Shown piece by piece: positions 36,502 to 44,861 of a stretch of DNA of 64,000 nt; positions within the stretch are counted from its first letter, which is position 1, and every line of letters begins with the position of its first letter. The notes beneath the pieces were generated by a model that did no database searches, was not told where the DNA came from, and saw only the letters and a program-made list of their open reading frames with translations. Both the position numbers and the translations under genes were made by a program. The stretch is from Halanaerobium saccharolyticum (lineage in GTDB: Bacteria; Bacillota; Halanaerobiia; Halanaerobiales; Halanaerobiaceae): the NCBI RefSeq assembly GCF_004362045.1, contig NZ_SNWX01000001.1, positions 124,001 through 188,000 on the forward strand, read 5' to 3'.

Positions 36502-37824
36502 ATGAAGGGACTAGATAAAAAACCAAATATTTTATTCATTCTTGCTGATGATCTGGGCTGGGGAGATGTAAGCTATCATGGTTCTGAAATAGAAACTCCG
36601 ACTATTGATCGTTTAACAGCAAGAGGAGTAGAACTGGATCAGCATTATGTCTGCCCCCTCTGCACTCCCAGCAGAACCTCTCTTTTAACCGGGGAATATC
36701 CCGGACGCTTTGGTCGTCATGCTACAGTGCCCAGCAGCCAGCCTGTGCTGCCGGATAATTATCCTACCCTGGCTTCAATTTTAAAGGAAAATGGATATAG
36801 TACTGCATTATTTGGTAAATGGCATCTGGGCTCTGATCCAGAATTTTTTCCGGGGAAATATGGTTTTGATTACAGTTATGGCAGTCTGGCTGGAGGGGTA
36901 GATCCCTATACACACAGATATAAAAGTGGTCCTTATTCTCATACCTGGCACCGGAATGGTGAACTAATCGAAGAAAAAGGACATGCCACTGATTTAATTA
37001 CCGCTGAAGTAATTAGCTGGATAAAAAGTAGAGACGAGGATCAGCCCTGGTTCTGTTATCTGCCCTATACTGCAGTTCACACCCCGATTCGGGCACCCGA
37101 AAAATGGCAGAATAAGTACTGGCTGAGGAACTATGATATCGATCCAGCCAGAGATAGTTCTTTTAAAAGCTATGCTGCCTATGTCAGTCACCTGGATTCT
37201 GCAGTAGGAAAAATAGTTGAATCTTTAAAACATCTTTCTCTGCTGGAAAATACAATTATTGTTTTTACTTCAGATAATGGAGCTGTTACCTATAATCCCT
37301 CTCAGGATACGATAAAATATCCAGGCAAATATTATGATACTCCAAGGTTGGGCAGCAATTATCCTCTGCGGGGACATAAAGCCCAGCTTTATGAAGGAGG
37401 AATCAGAACACCGGCTGCAATTTTCTGGCAGCATCAGCTTCAGCCGACTAAAATTGAAACTCCACTTTATATTGCTGACTGGCTGCCGACATTTGTTTCT
37501 CTGCTTGATTTAGATTATAATGAAGAGGAGAAGTGGGATGGAATAGATATTTCTTCTCTGCTCTTTGCTTCCCAAATGAAATTAGAGGAGCGCAGTATTT
37601 ACTGGAATTTGAAAGAAGAAGAATATGCCTATCGGCAGGGAAAATGGAAGTTAATCCTGGATCAGAATAAAAATAGGGAGCTCTATAATTTAGATGCTGA
37701 TCCTGAAGAAGAGCAGAACCTGGCCTCCAATCATCCCGAGATCGTTGATAACTTATTTCAAAAAATACTGTCAGAACAAAAACAGGATAATCGTTCTGTG
37801 CGTTCAGATATTGATAAAATATAA
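36502..37824 (+). CDS. Sulfatase (arylsulfatase family, Cys-type)
   Basis: 440 residues. NILFILADDLGWGDVSYHG carries the metal-binding Asp pair. CTPSRTSLLTGEYPGRFG contains the CxPSR signature whose cysteine is converted to formylglycine. GKWHLG, FTSDNGA and the C-terminal KLILDQNKNRELYNLDADPEEEQNLA in pieces are typical of the S1 family. The Cys form can be matured anaerobically by a radical SAM enzyme (anSME); none is in this window. No signal peptide, which is unusual for sulfatases and implies that sulfated oligosaccharides are taken up whole. Confidence 0.88.
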   Translation: MKGLDKKPNILFILADDLGWGDVSYHGSEIETPTIDRLTARGVELDQHYVCPLCTPSRTSLLTGEYPGRFGRHATVPSSQPVLPDNYPTLASILKENGYSTALFGKWHLGSDPEFFPGKYGFDYSYGSLAGGVDPYTHRYKSGPYSHTWHRNGELIEEKGHATDLITAEVISWIKSRDEDQPWFCYLPYTAVHTPIRAPEKWQNKYWLRNYDIDPARDSSFKSYAAYVSHLDSAVGKIVESLKHLSLLENTIIVFTSDNGAVTYNPSQDTIKYPGKYYDTPRLGSNYPLRGHKAQLYEGGIRTPAAIFWQHQLQPTKIETPLYIADWLPTFVSLLDLDYNEEEKWDGIDISSLLFASQMKLEERSIYWNLKEEEYAYRQGKWKLILDQNKNRELYNLDADPEEEQNLASNHPEIVDNLFQKILSEQKQDNRSVRSDIDKI

Positions 37825-37875
37825 AGAGAAAAATATTCTAGAGAAATAGAGAGAAGAGAGGGAGGTTCTTTAATT

Positions 37876-38928
37876 ATGGGGAATGTTACCATGAAGACAA
37901 TCGCCGATAAAGCCGGGGTTTCAGTCAGCACTGTTTCCTTCTGTCTCAATAATTCGGGGAGAGTTGGAGAAGATACCAAAAAAGAGGTTTTAAGAATTGC
38001 AGAAGAATTAAATTATACTCCTAATCTTTCCGCCCGGGAATTAGCAGGCAAAAAATCGACAACTATCGGAGTTATAATTCCTGACTGTGCTGATTTAAAA
38101 AATGCACCTCTGTTAAAAGGGATAGATAATTCTCTGGAAGCAAATAATTATTTTAATCTGGTCTGTTTTACCCATAATAAAGTAGAAAGAGAGCGGGCTT
38201 ATATTAATCTACTCAGAGGTAAAAATGTTGATGGTCTAATAATTTTTCCGTATGTAGATAGAAAAAGAACACAGAATTCAGCTCAGCTCAATGATCTGGT
38301 TAAGCAGGGGGTCCCGGTAGTTTTTGTTGATACATACTTAAATCAAGTTGATGCTTCCTGGGTGATTACTGATAATTATCAGGCTGCCTACGAAGGAACA
38401 AAGTTTTTGCTGGATCACGGTCATCGAAAAATTGCTTATATTGGAGGTCTGTATCATATTGTAGGCCAGGAAAGGCTGCGCGGTTATACAGAAGCTATGC
38501 AGGAAGCCGATCTCTATGATAAAAACTGGATTTATTCTGAGTGTCAGTTCGGGGATTCAGTGGAGGATATTTCCGACTCAGTTAAAACAATTCTGGCAGC
38601 AGAAAGACCAGAGGCTATAATGGCTTTTAATTATAACTCAACTCTGGCTGTGATTAATACGGTCAAAGAAAATCCATATCTTAAAAAAGAAGATCCAGAG
38701 ATAATAGGTTTTGATTACTTAATGCCAGTACAGGAATATGATCTTGCAATTTATACCTATAATCAGCCGCATTTTGAGATGGGGAAAAAGGCGGTTGAAA
38801 TTTTAATGGAAGATATAAAAAATAATAAAAGAGATAAAGCAAGAAATCAAATAAAATTAACTGCTTCTTTAGAAGCAGTTTCGGTCAAAGCGGCAGCAAG
38901 AATAAAAGATAACAAGAATAAAAGATAA
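37876..38928 (+). CDS. LacI family transcriptional regulator
   Basis: 350 residues. Residues 5-55 are the helix-turn-helix and hinge (MKTIADKAGVSVSTVSFCLNNSGRVGEDTKKEVLRIAEELNYTPNLSAREL in pieces). A periplasmic-binding-protein-like ligand domain follows, beginning KKSTTIGVIIPD. The recognition helix has TVSFCLN where PurR-like proteins have TVSRVLN. Likely controls the locus starting at 24978 through the twin AAGCGCTT operators. The last residues and the stop lie inside a 16-bp tandem repeat. GGGAGG precedes the ATG. Confidence 0.92.
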   Translation: MGNVTMKTIADKAGVSVSTVSFCLNNSGRVGEDTKKEVLRIAEELNYTPNLSARELAGKKSTTIGVIIPDCADLKNAPLLKGIDNSLEANNYFNLVCFTHNKVERERAYINLLRGKNVDGLIIFPYVDRKRTQNSAQLNDLVKQGVPVVFVDTYLNQVDASWVITDNYQAAYEGTKFLLDHGHRKIAYIGGLYHIVGQERLRGYTEAMQEADLYDKNWIYSECQFGDSVEDISDSVKTILAAERPEAIMAFNYNSTLAVINTVKENPYLKKEDPEIIGFDYLMPVQEYDLAIYTYNQPHFEMGKKAVEILMEDIKNNKRDKARNQIKLTASLEAVSVKAAARIKDNKNKR

Positions 38929-38963
38929 CAAGAATAAAAGATAATTAGAATAAAGATAATTAG
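38898..38963 (+). repeat. 16-bp tandem repeat across the end of the lacI gene
   Basis: AAGAATAAAAGATAAC occurs at 38898-38913 and 38914-38929, then with one change at 38930-38945, and a decayed copy to 38963. The stop codon (38926-38928) lies in the second copy. Because 16 is not a multiple of three, gain or loss of a unit changes the C-terminus of the regulator. Confidence 0.85.
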
Positions 38964-38997
38964 CTGTGAATTTAACTTTCTTAAAATATTAAAAAAA

Positions 38998-39044
38998 CTC
39001 CCTTCTGATAAAGCCAGCCAGCTTTATAGAGAAGGGAATTTTTT
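38998..39044. terminator. Bidirectional terminator between lacI and the MFS gene
   Basis: CTCCCTTCTGATAAAGC pairs with GCTTTATAGAGAAGGGA around CAGCCA. A T run follows on the plus strand and an A run precedes it, so it can work both ways for the two converging genes. Confidence 0.8.
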
Positions 39045-40167
39045 ATTTATGATATTCAATTCTGTGCAGCAGATAAAAATAACTGAGTCCGGCGATAAAA
39101 GAAACTGCACTTCCTACAGCATACATTGCAGCACCACCAGCTCCATCATAAATCATTCCTCCAATCAGACTGCTGGCAACAGTACTGACGCTGATAATTG
39201 AAGCATAGAGATTCTGCCCGGTAGAGCGAAATTTTTCTCCAACCAGTTTCGAAATATAGCCAACCGCTGTGACATGGAATAAAGCATAGGTTAAGCCATG
39301 GAAAATTTGAGTTAAAAGTAAAAGCACCGGTGAGGACCAGATAGCAATTAAAAACCAGCGCAGCCCAAAAGTCATGGCTGCTAATAATAAAACTTTTTTG
39401 AGTTTAAATTTTTTCAAAAAAATATCAGCCTTCTGAAAAATAACCAGCTCACTGCCGGCAGCAATAAACATACCCAGTCCCAGCAGTGTTTCTCCACCTC
39501 CAATTGATTTGAAATAGATGGGAAAATAAACAAAATTAGCAGTTAAAGGTGCCTGAATGAAAAAGGTAAAGATCAAAAAATATAATAGATCTTTATTTTT
39601 AAAGAGAAGTTTAAAACTGCTTAAACTTGTAACTTTGATAGTTCTGTCACTCTTTGGTAACTTATAAGCAAAAAATAAAGATAAAAAGAGGCCGGAAGCA
39701 GCTAATATAAAAGTGCTTTCTGATTGAGTCTGTTCAATGACCCAGCCAAAAGGCATAATTCCGAGCATATAACCAAGTGAGCCCCAGACTCTAAATTGTC
39801 CGTACTGTTCAGCTCTGTCTCCCAGATAATTGAGCAGTAAAGAATCAGAAAGAGGTACAATTGAGCTGCTGAAAATTACGAAAAAACTGTAGAGTATAAA
39901 AATTATAAAAAAACTTTCACTCAATAAAAAACTGAGGGAGAAAATAAGAGTCCCCGAGATTGTAAAGAGAAGTATTTTCTTATTAGCCTCAAAATAATCA
40001 GACATCATTCCCCAGATTGGCAGAGCCATAATGGCAGCCGTTTTGGCAGCAGAAGTCATCATTCCTATTTGAGTTGCCGAAAGGCCGATTTCTTCCATGT
40101 GAATATTAATATAGGTGGTAGCTGCTATGTAGATATAGTAAATAAAATAGTATGATTTAAATAAAAT
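39043..40167 (-). CDS. MFS transporter with no standard start codon for its N-terminus
   Basis: The first ATG (40098) gives a 351-residue protein of about eleven spans (MEEIGLSATQIGMM...), resembling MFS_1-like sugar or nucleoside carriers, but it starts in the loop after span 1. In frame upstream, the sequence continues as a plausible first span (ILFKSYYFIYYIYIAATTYINIH) back to a stop near 40210, with no ATG, GTG or TTG. ATT at 40167-40165 has AGAAAGGATG about 10 bases upstream and would give about 374 residues. Alternatively a one-base deletion has separated an ATG (about 40176) from the gene. The substrate is unknown. Confidence 0.75.
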   Translation of the reverse strand: MLFKSYYFIYYIYIAATTYINIHMEEIGLSATQIGMMTSAAKTAAIMALPIWGMMSDYFEANKKILLFTISGTLIFSLSFLLSESFFIIFILYSFFVIFSSSIVPLSDSLLLNYLGDRAEQYGQFRVWGSLGYMLGIMPFGWVIEQTQSESTFILAASGLFLSLFFAYKLPKSDRTIKVTSLSSFKLLFKNKDLLYFLIFTFFIQAPLTANFVYFPIYFKSIGGGETLLGLGMFIAAGSELVIFQKADIFLKKFKLKKVLLLAAMTFGLRWFLIAIWSSPVLLLLTQIFHGLTYALFHVTAVGYISKLVGEKFRSTGQNLYASIISVSTVASSLIGGMIYDGAGGAAMYAVGSAVSFIAGLSYFYLLHRIEYHK

Positions 40168-40561
40168 TGGGTATTCATCCTTTCTAAATATGTATTTATC
40201 CTAGTATAATCATTCTGACTTTCTTTTGCAAGGGTTTTCAGAAATAAATTTAACTATTAAATTAAGTTAATTTACAAAAGTTTAACTTTTTAGAAATCTA
40301 GCTTTAACTTATCTTCTGTATAGTAATAAACAAGGTGACAATTTTAAAATTTTTGCCATAAATTTTCAAAAAATAAAGAATAAGAATTAATATTCTGAAT
40401 TGACAAACAAATCAATTAAATATATAATTAACTTGCAGAAGAATCAAAATTTGTAAATTTTTTATAGAACAAGGTTGTAAGGAGTTCTAAAATATTTTTC
40501 AAAGGGGGGGCAAGATAAAAGGTTGTTTAAACTATTAATTAAAAGGGGAGTGAATTATTCA
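40168..40561. other. Divergent region between the MFS gene and the second ugp operon
   Basis: Nearly 400 AT-rich bases. It holds the consensus promoter at 40400-40428 (separate entry), several short TTAACTT/AAGTTAA repeats at 40255-40310, and a GGGGGGG run at 40505. The ugpB frame is open from TTG 40523, but I place the start at ATG 40562. No RNA gene was seen. Confidence 0.5.
40400..40428 (+). promoter_or_regulatory. Consensus sigma-A promoter of the second ugp-like operon
   Basis: TTGACA (40400-40405), 17 bases, TATAAT (40423-40428): both hexamers and the spacing are exact consensus. The predicted transcript has a leader of about 125 bases. Confidence 0.8.
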
Positions 40562-41896
40562 ATGAGAAAATTTAGTTTCTTAATGGTAATTGTATTTGTT
40601 TTTTTGCTGACTTTCTCTGCTGTTGCTCAGGAACCAGTTACTATTGAATTCTGGCATGCTATGGGAGGCTTTAATGGGGAGATTGTAAACACACTTGTTG
40701 AGAGATTTAATGAAAGTCATGATAATATTCAAGTTGAGGCTCAAAATACAGGCAGTTATAACGATACTTTAACTAAAACTCAGGCAGCAGTTCAAAGTGG
40801 TTCAGCCCCTCATATTGTTCAAATATATGAGATTGGGACACAGGTAATGCTTGATAGCGGGATTATCATACCTGTAGAGGAATTAGGTAGAGAAGTCGCG
40901 CAAGATAATAATTTTGATTGGGGTAAATTTTTAATACCAGTTTCTAATTATTACAATGTAAATGGCCAATTGAATTCTATGCCCTTTAATTCATCTACAC
41001 CTATTCTATATTACAATAAAGATGCCTTTAGAGAAGCGGGTCTTGATCCAAACAGGCCACCGCAAACTTTTGAAGAATTAAAAGAATATGCACGTAAACT
41101 AACAATTCGTGGAGAAGATGGAAATGTAGAACGATATGGTTTTACTCTTGGAATAGTAGGCTGGTTTGTTGAGCAGATGGTTGCCAATCAGGATGCTTTA
41201 CTTGTAAATAATGAGAATGGCCGCAGTGCTAGAGCTACTGAATCTTATTTAGATCAGGAGCCAGCCGTAAGATTTATTAGATTGTGGAAAGAAATGGTTG
41301 ATGAAGGTATCATGCTAAATCCTGGTCGCGGCTGGGATGGAGCTAAACAGGCTTTTCTTTCTGGGAGAGCTGCAATGATGATTGAGTCAACTGCACAGGT
41401 TACTAACTTTACAGAAAATGCTAAAAATGATGGCTATGAATTAGGTACCGCTTTCTTGCCTCGTCCAGAAGGCGTAGATCGTGGCGGAGTTGTAATTGGT
41501 GGTGCAAGTCTCTGGGCAGTAAGAGATCACCCGGAAGAAGAACTTAAAGCTGCCTGGGAATTTCTAAGCTTTCTCACGGAGATGGAACAGCAAGTATATT
41601 GGTTTGAAAACACAGGCTATTTCCCAGTAACAAAAGCAGCTGTAGAGCATGAAATGAACGGGCAATTTTTCGCTAAAAATCCAAATCATTTAACTGCTTT
41701 CCTACAGTTATTATTAAGTAAGAGATCCCCTGCAACTCAAGGTGCATTAATTGGTACCTTCCCTGAAGTCAGACAGATAGTTGAAGAAGCAGTTGAAAAA
41801 ACATTACAGGGAGATCTGACTCCTCAGGAAGCAATGGATGAAGCAGCTGCCAGAGTTGACAGATCATTAGAACAATATAATTCACTATATGAGTAA
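40562..41896 (+). CDS. ugpB: ABC transporter substrate-binding protein, UgpB-like (second copy)
   Basis: 444 residues with signal peptide (MRKFSFLMVIVFVFLLTFSAVAQ). AAGGGGAGTG upstream fits ATG 40562. IEFWHAMGGFNGEIVNTLVERFN and PHIVQIYEIGTQVMLDSG read in pieces match UgpB and the minus-strand paralog at 21297. Near the C-terminus SKRSPATQGALIGTFPEVRQIV is shared with the paralog. A glycerophosphodiesterase ends the operon, which supports glycerol 3-phosphate or glycerophosphodiesters as substrate. No ATPase gene accompanies it. Confidence 0.9.
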   Translation: MRKFSFLMVIVFVFLLTFSAVAQEPVTIEFWHAMGGFNGEIVNTLVERFNESHDNIQVEAQNTGSYNDTLTKTQAAVQSGSAPHIVQIYEIGTQVMLDSGIIIPVEELGREVAQDNNFDWGKFLIPVSNYYNVNGQLNSMPFNSSTPILYYNKDAFREAGLDPNRPPQTFEELKEYARKLTIRGEDGNVERYGFTLGIVGWFVEQMVANQDALLVNNENGRSARATESYLDQEPAVRFIRLWKEMVDEGIMLNPGRGWDGAKQAFLSGRAAMMIESTAQVTNFTENAKNDGYELGTAFLPRPEGVDRGGVVIGGASLWAVRDHPEEELKAAWEFLSFLTEMEQQVYWFENTGYFPVTKAAVEHEMNGQFFAKNPNHLTAFLQLLLSKRSPATQGALIGTFPEVRQIVEEAVEKTLQGDLTPQEAMDEAAARVDRSLEQYNSLYE

Positions 41897-41935
41897 AAGC
41901 TGCAAGAAATTTTTATAGTTCTGAAAGTATTGTTT

Positions 41936-41970
41936 CCCCTTCCTCATTTACTGGGGAGGGGGTTATTTTT
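41936..41970 (+). terminator. Intra-operon terminator after ugpB
   Basis: CCCCTTCC and GGGGAGGGG form a G/C-rich stem around CATTTACT, followed by TTATTTTT. Placed between the binding protein and the permeases, it may let the binding protein be made in excess. Confidence 0.7.
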
Positions 41971-42017
41971 CTAATAAGCATCAATTCAGTTAATATTTTG
42001 GAGGGGGTTGAAATAAA

Positions 42018-42905
42018 TTGAAAGAACAGGATTATGATTCTCATTTCTCTGTCCCATATTTATTAATTTTACCTTCAATGATTATTTTGACATTTTTCTT
42101 ATACTGGCCTACAGTTCAATCTGTGATCTTAAGCCTTTACCGTACGGCACCTTTTGGATCTCGCAAGATTTATTCTGGTTTTGATAATTATATTAATTTA
42201 TTTACTGATCCAACATACAGGGCAAGTTTAGTTAGGACTTCTGTTTTTGTACTGGTAACAATTTTTGGTGGGTTAGCAATATCATTAATTCTTTCGGTAC
42301 TTGTCAACCAGAAATTAAAGGGAATTAAAATTTATCGGACCATATTTTTTATACCGTATGCTATTTCTCCTACAGTGTCCGGTTCTCTCTGGGTATTTCT
42401 TTTAAATCCAGTGGCCGGACATATTAATTATTTTTTAGATCTTTTATTTAATATACAAATTCCCTGGCTGACTAATGGTTTTTTTGCTTTTATTGCTATT
42501 ATAATAGCAACTATCTGGAAAAACATGGGCTTTAATATTATTTTTTTTCTGGCCGGGCTGCAGTCTATACCAGATAGTGTTTATGAGTCTGCCAGGATTG
42601 ATGGAGCTAATTCATTTCAGATTTTCAGGAAGATTACGGTTCCCTTATTGTCTCCTACCACTTTTTATTTGATAATAATGAATATTATTTTTACAGTTTT
42701 TCAGTCTTTTGGTATTGTAGATATTATGACTCAGGGGGGGCCTGCAGATGCAACCAATATTTTGATATATCAGTTGTACAGAGATATGTTCGTTAATTTT
42801 CGGCTGGGATTGGCTGCTGCACAATCTGTAATTTTACTTATCTTAGTTCTAATTGTTACCTTTTTTCACTTTAAATTTGTAAGTAAAGGGGTCCATTACC
42901 AGTAA
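42018..42905 (+). CDS. ugpA: ABC transporter permease, UgpA-like (second copy)
   Basis: 295 residues, the same length as the paralog at 23635. Six spans, EAA loop ESARIDGANSFQIFRKITVPLLSP and FQSFGIVDIMTQGGPADATNI. TTG start behind GGAGGGGG. Second gene of the ugp-like operon. Confidence 0.9.
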   Translation: MKEQDYDSHFSVPYLLILPSMIILTFFLYWPTVQSVILSLYRTAPFGSRKIYSGFDNYINLFTDPTYRASLVRTSVFVLVTIFGGLAISLILSVLVNQKLKGIKIYRTIFFIPYAISPTVSGSLWVFLLNPVAGHINYFLDLLFNIQIPWLTNGFFAFIAIIIATIWKNMGFNIIFFLAGLQSIPDSVYESARIDGANSFQIFRKITVPLLSPTTFYLIIMNIIFTVFQSFGIVDIMTQGGPADATNILIYQLYRDMFVNFRLGLAAAQSVILLILVLIVTFFHFKFVSKGVHYQ

Positions 42906-42978
42906 ACTTTTAATTTGGAATGATTGAAAGTATTTATTAAATCTGGTTTATATAAATTTCTTAAAGGAGTGGCTTAAG

Positions 42979-43815
42979 ATGCGGAAATCTCGAAAAGATT
43001 TTTTAAATAAATTATTTATCCATTTACTTTTAATTGTAATTAGCTTTATAGTATTGATGCCCATTTTACTTGCTCTGAGTGTGAGCTTCCAACCTAGAGA
43101 TCAGATTTTCTCCTACCCACCGTCATTAATACCAGAGAGACTTTATTTTGATAATTATATAAACGCCTGGAACTTAGTCAATCTGGATAGGCTTTTGTTA
43201 AATAGTCTTTTTGCTTCTATAATTGTAATGTTTGGGAAATTAGCTCTTGGAGTTTTAAGTGGATATGCTTTTTCTCACTTTGAATTTAAATACAAAAAAA
43301 CACTGTTTTTTGCTATTTTATTTACTTTAATGCTGCCCATGCAGGTAAGGGTGGTTCCATTATTTGTATTTGTAAGCAATCTCGGCTTAGCCAATACTTA
43401 TTCGGGTTTAGTTCTTCCCTTTTTAGCAAGTGCTACAACCACATTTTTAATGAGACAGCATTTTTTAACTATTCCAAAATCCCTTATGGAATCTGCTCAA
43501 CTTGACGGCTGTGGTCCTTTTCGGTTTTTATTTCAAATCTTGATTCCCTTATCTGGGCCAGCGCTGGCTGGTCTGGCAACTGTAAATTTTTTAGTGATGT
43601 GGAATGCTTACCTCTGGCCTTTAATTATCTTAAACTCTGATGAAATGAAGGTTGCTCAGCAGGGAGTAAAAATGTTATTTACGAGTGCATCGGAGCGTGA
43701 CTGGGGATTAATAATGGCCGGGACAATAATAGTAGTTATACCAACAATAATAGTATTCTTATTGGCTCAGAAATTTTTTGTCAAAGGAATTGCAACTCAG
43801 GGGATAAAAGAATAA
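42979..43815 (+). CDS. ugpE: ABC transporter permease, UgpE-like (second copy)
   Basis: 278 residues, six spans, EAA loop ESAQLDGCGPFRFLFQILIPLSGP. AAAGGAGTGG precedes the ATG. The C-terminus VKGIATQGIKE matches UgpE. With the first permease it forms the membrane channel; the ATP-hydrolysing subunit must come from another locus. Confidence 0.9.
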   Translation: MRKSRKDFLNKLFIHLLLIVISFIVLMPILLALSVSFQPRDQIFSYPPSLIPERLYFDNYINAWNLVNLDRLLLNSLFASIIVMFGKLALGVLSGYAFSHFEFKYKKTLFFAILFTLMLPMQVRVVPLFVFVSNLGLANTYSGLVLPFLASATTTFLMRQHFLTIPKSLMESAQLDGCGPFRFLFQILIPLSGPALAGLATVNFLVMWNAYLWPLIILNSDEMKVAQQGVKMLFTSASERDWGLIMAGTIIVVIPTIIVFLLAQKFFVKGIATQGIKE

Positions 43816-43882
43816 GTAGGGTAAAAATCATGATAAAATAGTATTTAATTGAACTATAATTATTAAGATTATTCAATCTGAT

Positions 43883-43911
43883 TTGCAGCTTTTTATAAAA
43901 AGTTATATTAT
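43883..43911 (+). promoter_or_regulatory. Possible promoter of the glycerophosphodiesterase gene
   Basis: TTGCAG (43883-43888), 17 bases, TATTAT (43906-43911), 52 bases before the start codon. The gene may therefore be expressed both with the transporter and alone. Confidence 0.5.
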
Positions 43912-43963
43912 TAAACTATCAAAACAAAATGTTTTTAAAGATAGATAAAGGGAAGTGAGTTTA

Positions 43964-44683
43964 ATGAAGACAAAAATTATTGGACACCGGGGTGGAGCAG
44001 CGGGTTATCCGGAAAACACTCTGATAGCCTTCCAAAAAGCAGTAGAACTGGGAGCTGATGGGGTAGAATTTGATGTACAGCTTACAAAAGATGGAGAGGT
44101 TGTAGTGATTCATGATGAATTAATTGATAGAACAATGACCGGTAGTGGTCTGGTTGGAGATCATACTCTGCAGGAATTAAAAGAGATGAGTGCGGGAGAG
44201 TTTTATAGTGCAGATTTTAAGAAAGAAAAAATCCCCACCTTAAGGGAGGTACTGGAAGTTGTAAAAGAGTTAGAAATTATTAATATTGAGCTAAAAAATT
44301 ATTTACCTTACCCTAAATTGGAAGAAAGGGTACTGGAGCTGGTGGATGAATTTGAAATTAGAGAGAAAGTTATTATTTCTTCTTTCAATCACTATAGTCT
44401 GCAGAAAGTTAAAAGGATGCAGCCGGAAATTAAAACTGGAGCTTTACTGATGGCAAAAATGATAAACCCATCTGATTATGCATTTAAAAGAGGTTTTGAT
44501 GCTTTACACCTTCATTTTTTGACCGCTGACCAGGAAATAGTTGATAAGACACATTTTATGGGGCTGCAGGTTAATGTTTATACTGTTAATTTTCCGGAAT
44601 CAGTGGTAGAATTATTAGCAAAAAAAGTGGATATGATTATTACTGATGAGCTTGAGATGGCTCTGGACTTAAGAGATGAATAA
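43964..44683 (+). CDS. ugpQ: Glycerophosphodiester phosphodiesterase
   Basis: 239 residues. GGGAAGTG sets ATG 43964 as start, not the in-frame GTG 43955. GDPD motifs: IIGHRGGAAGYPENTLIAF (His and Glu), VEFDVQLTKDGEVVVIHDELIDRT (metal Glu and Asp, catalytic His) and INIELKN. It hydrolyses glycerophosphodiesters to glycerol 3-phosphate and an alcohol. No signal peptide, so it acts in the cytoplasm on substrate brought in by the UgpBAE-like importer just upstream. Confidence 0.92.
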   Translation: MKTKIIGHRGGAAGYPENTLIAFQKAVELGADGVEFDVQLTKDGEVVVIHDELIDRTMTGSGLVGDHTLQELKEMSAGEFYSADFKKEKIPTLREVLEVVKELEIINIELKNYLPYPKLEERVLELVDEFEIREKVIISSFNHYSLQKVKRMQPEIKTGALLMAKMINPSDYAFKRGFDALHLHFLTADQEIVDKTHFMGLQVNVYTVNFPESVVELLAKKVDMIITDELEMALDLRDE

Positions 44684-44755
44684 ATTGGATTCAAGTTTCT
44701 TGATTTATATTAGTTAAGAAATTTACTTCAATCAAGGTTTTATTATATCAGAAAG

Positions 44756-44784
44756 TTGATTTTCAAAAATTTGTATATTATAAT
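44756..44784 (+). promoter_or_regulatory. Sigma-A promoter of the PRC-barrel gene
   Basis: TTGATT (44756-44761), 17 bases, TATAAT (44779-44784), about 78 bases before the start codon. Confidence 0.6.
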
Positions 44785-44861
44785 TATGATATAAGAATAC
44801 AAATTTAGTATAAATTGACCAATCTTATATTTGGACAAAAATTTAAGAGAGGTGAGAATTT

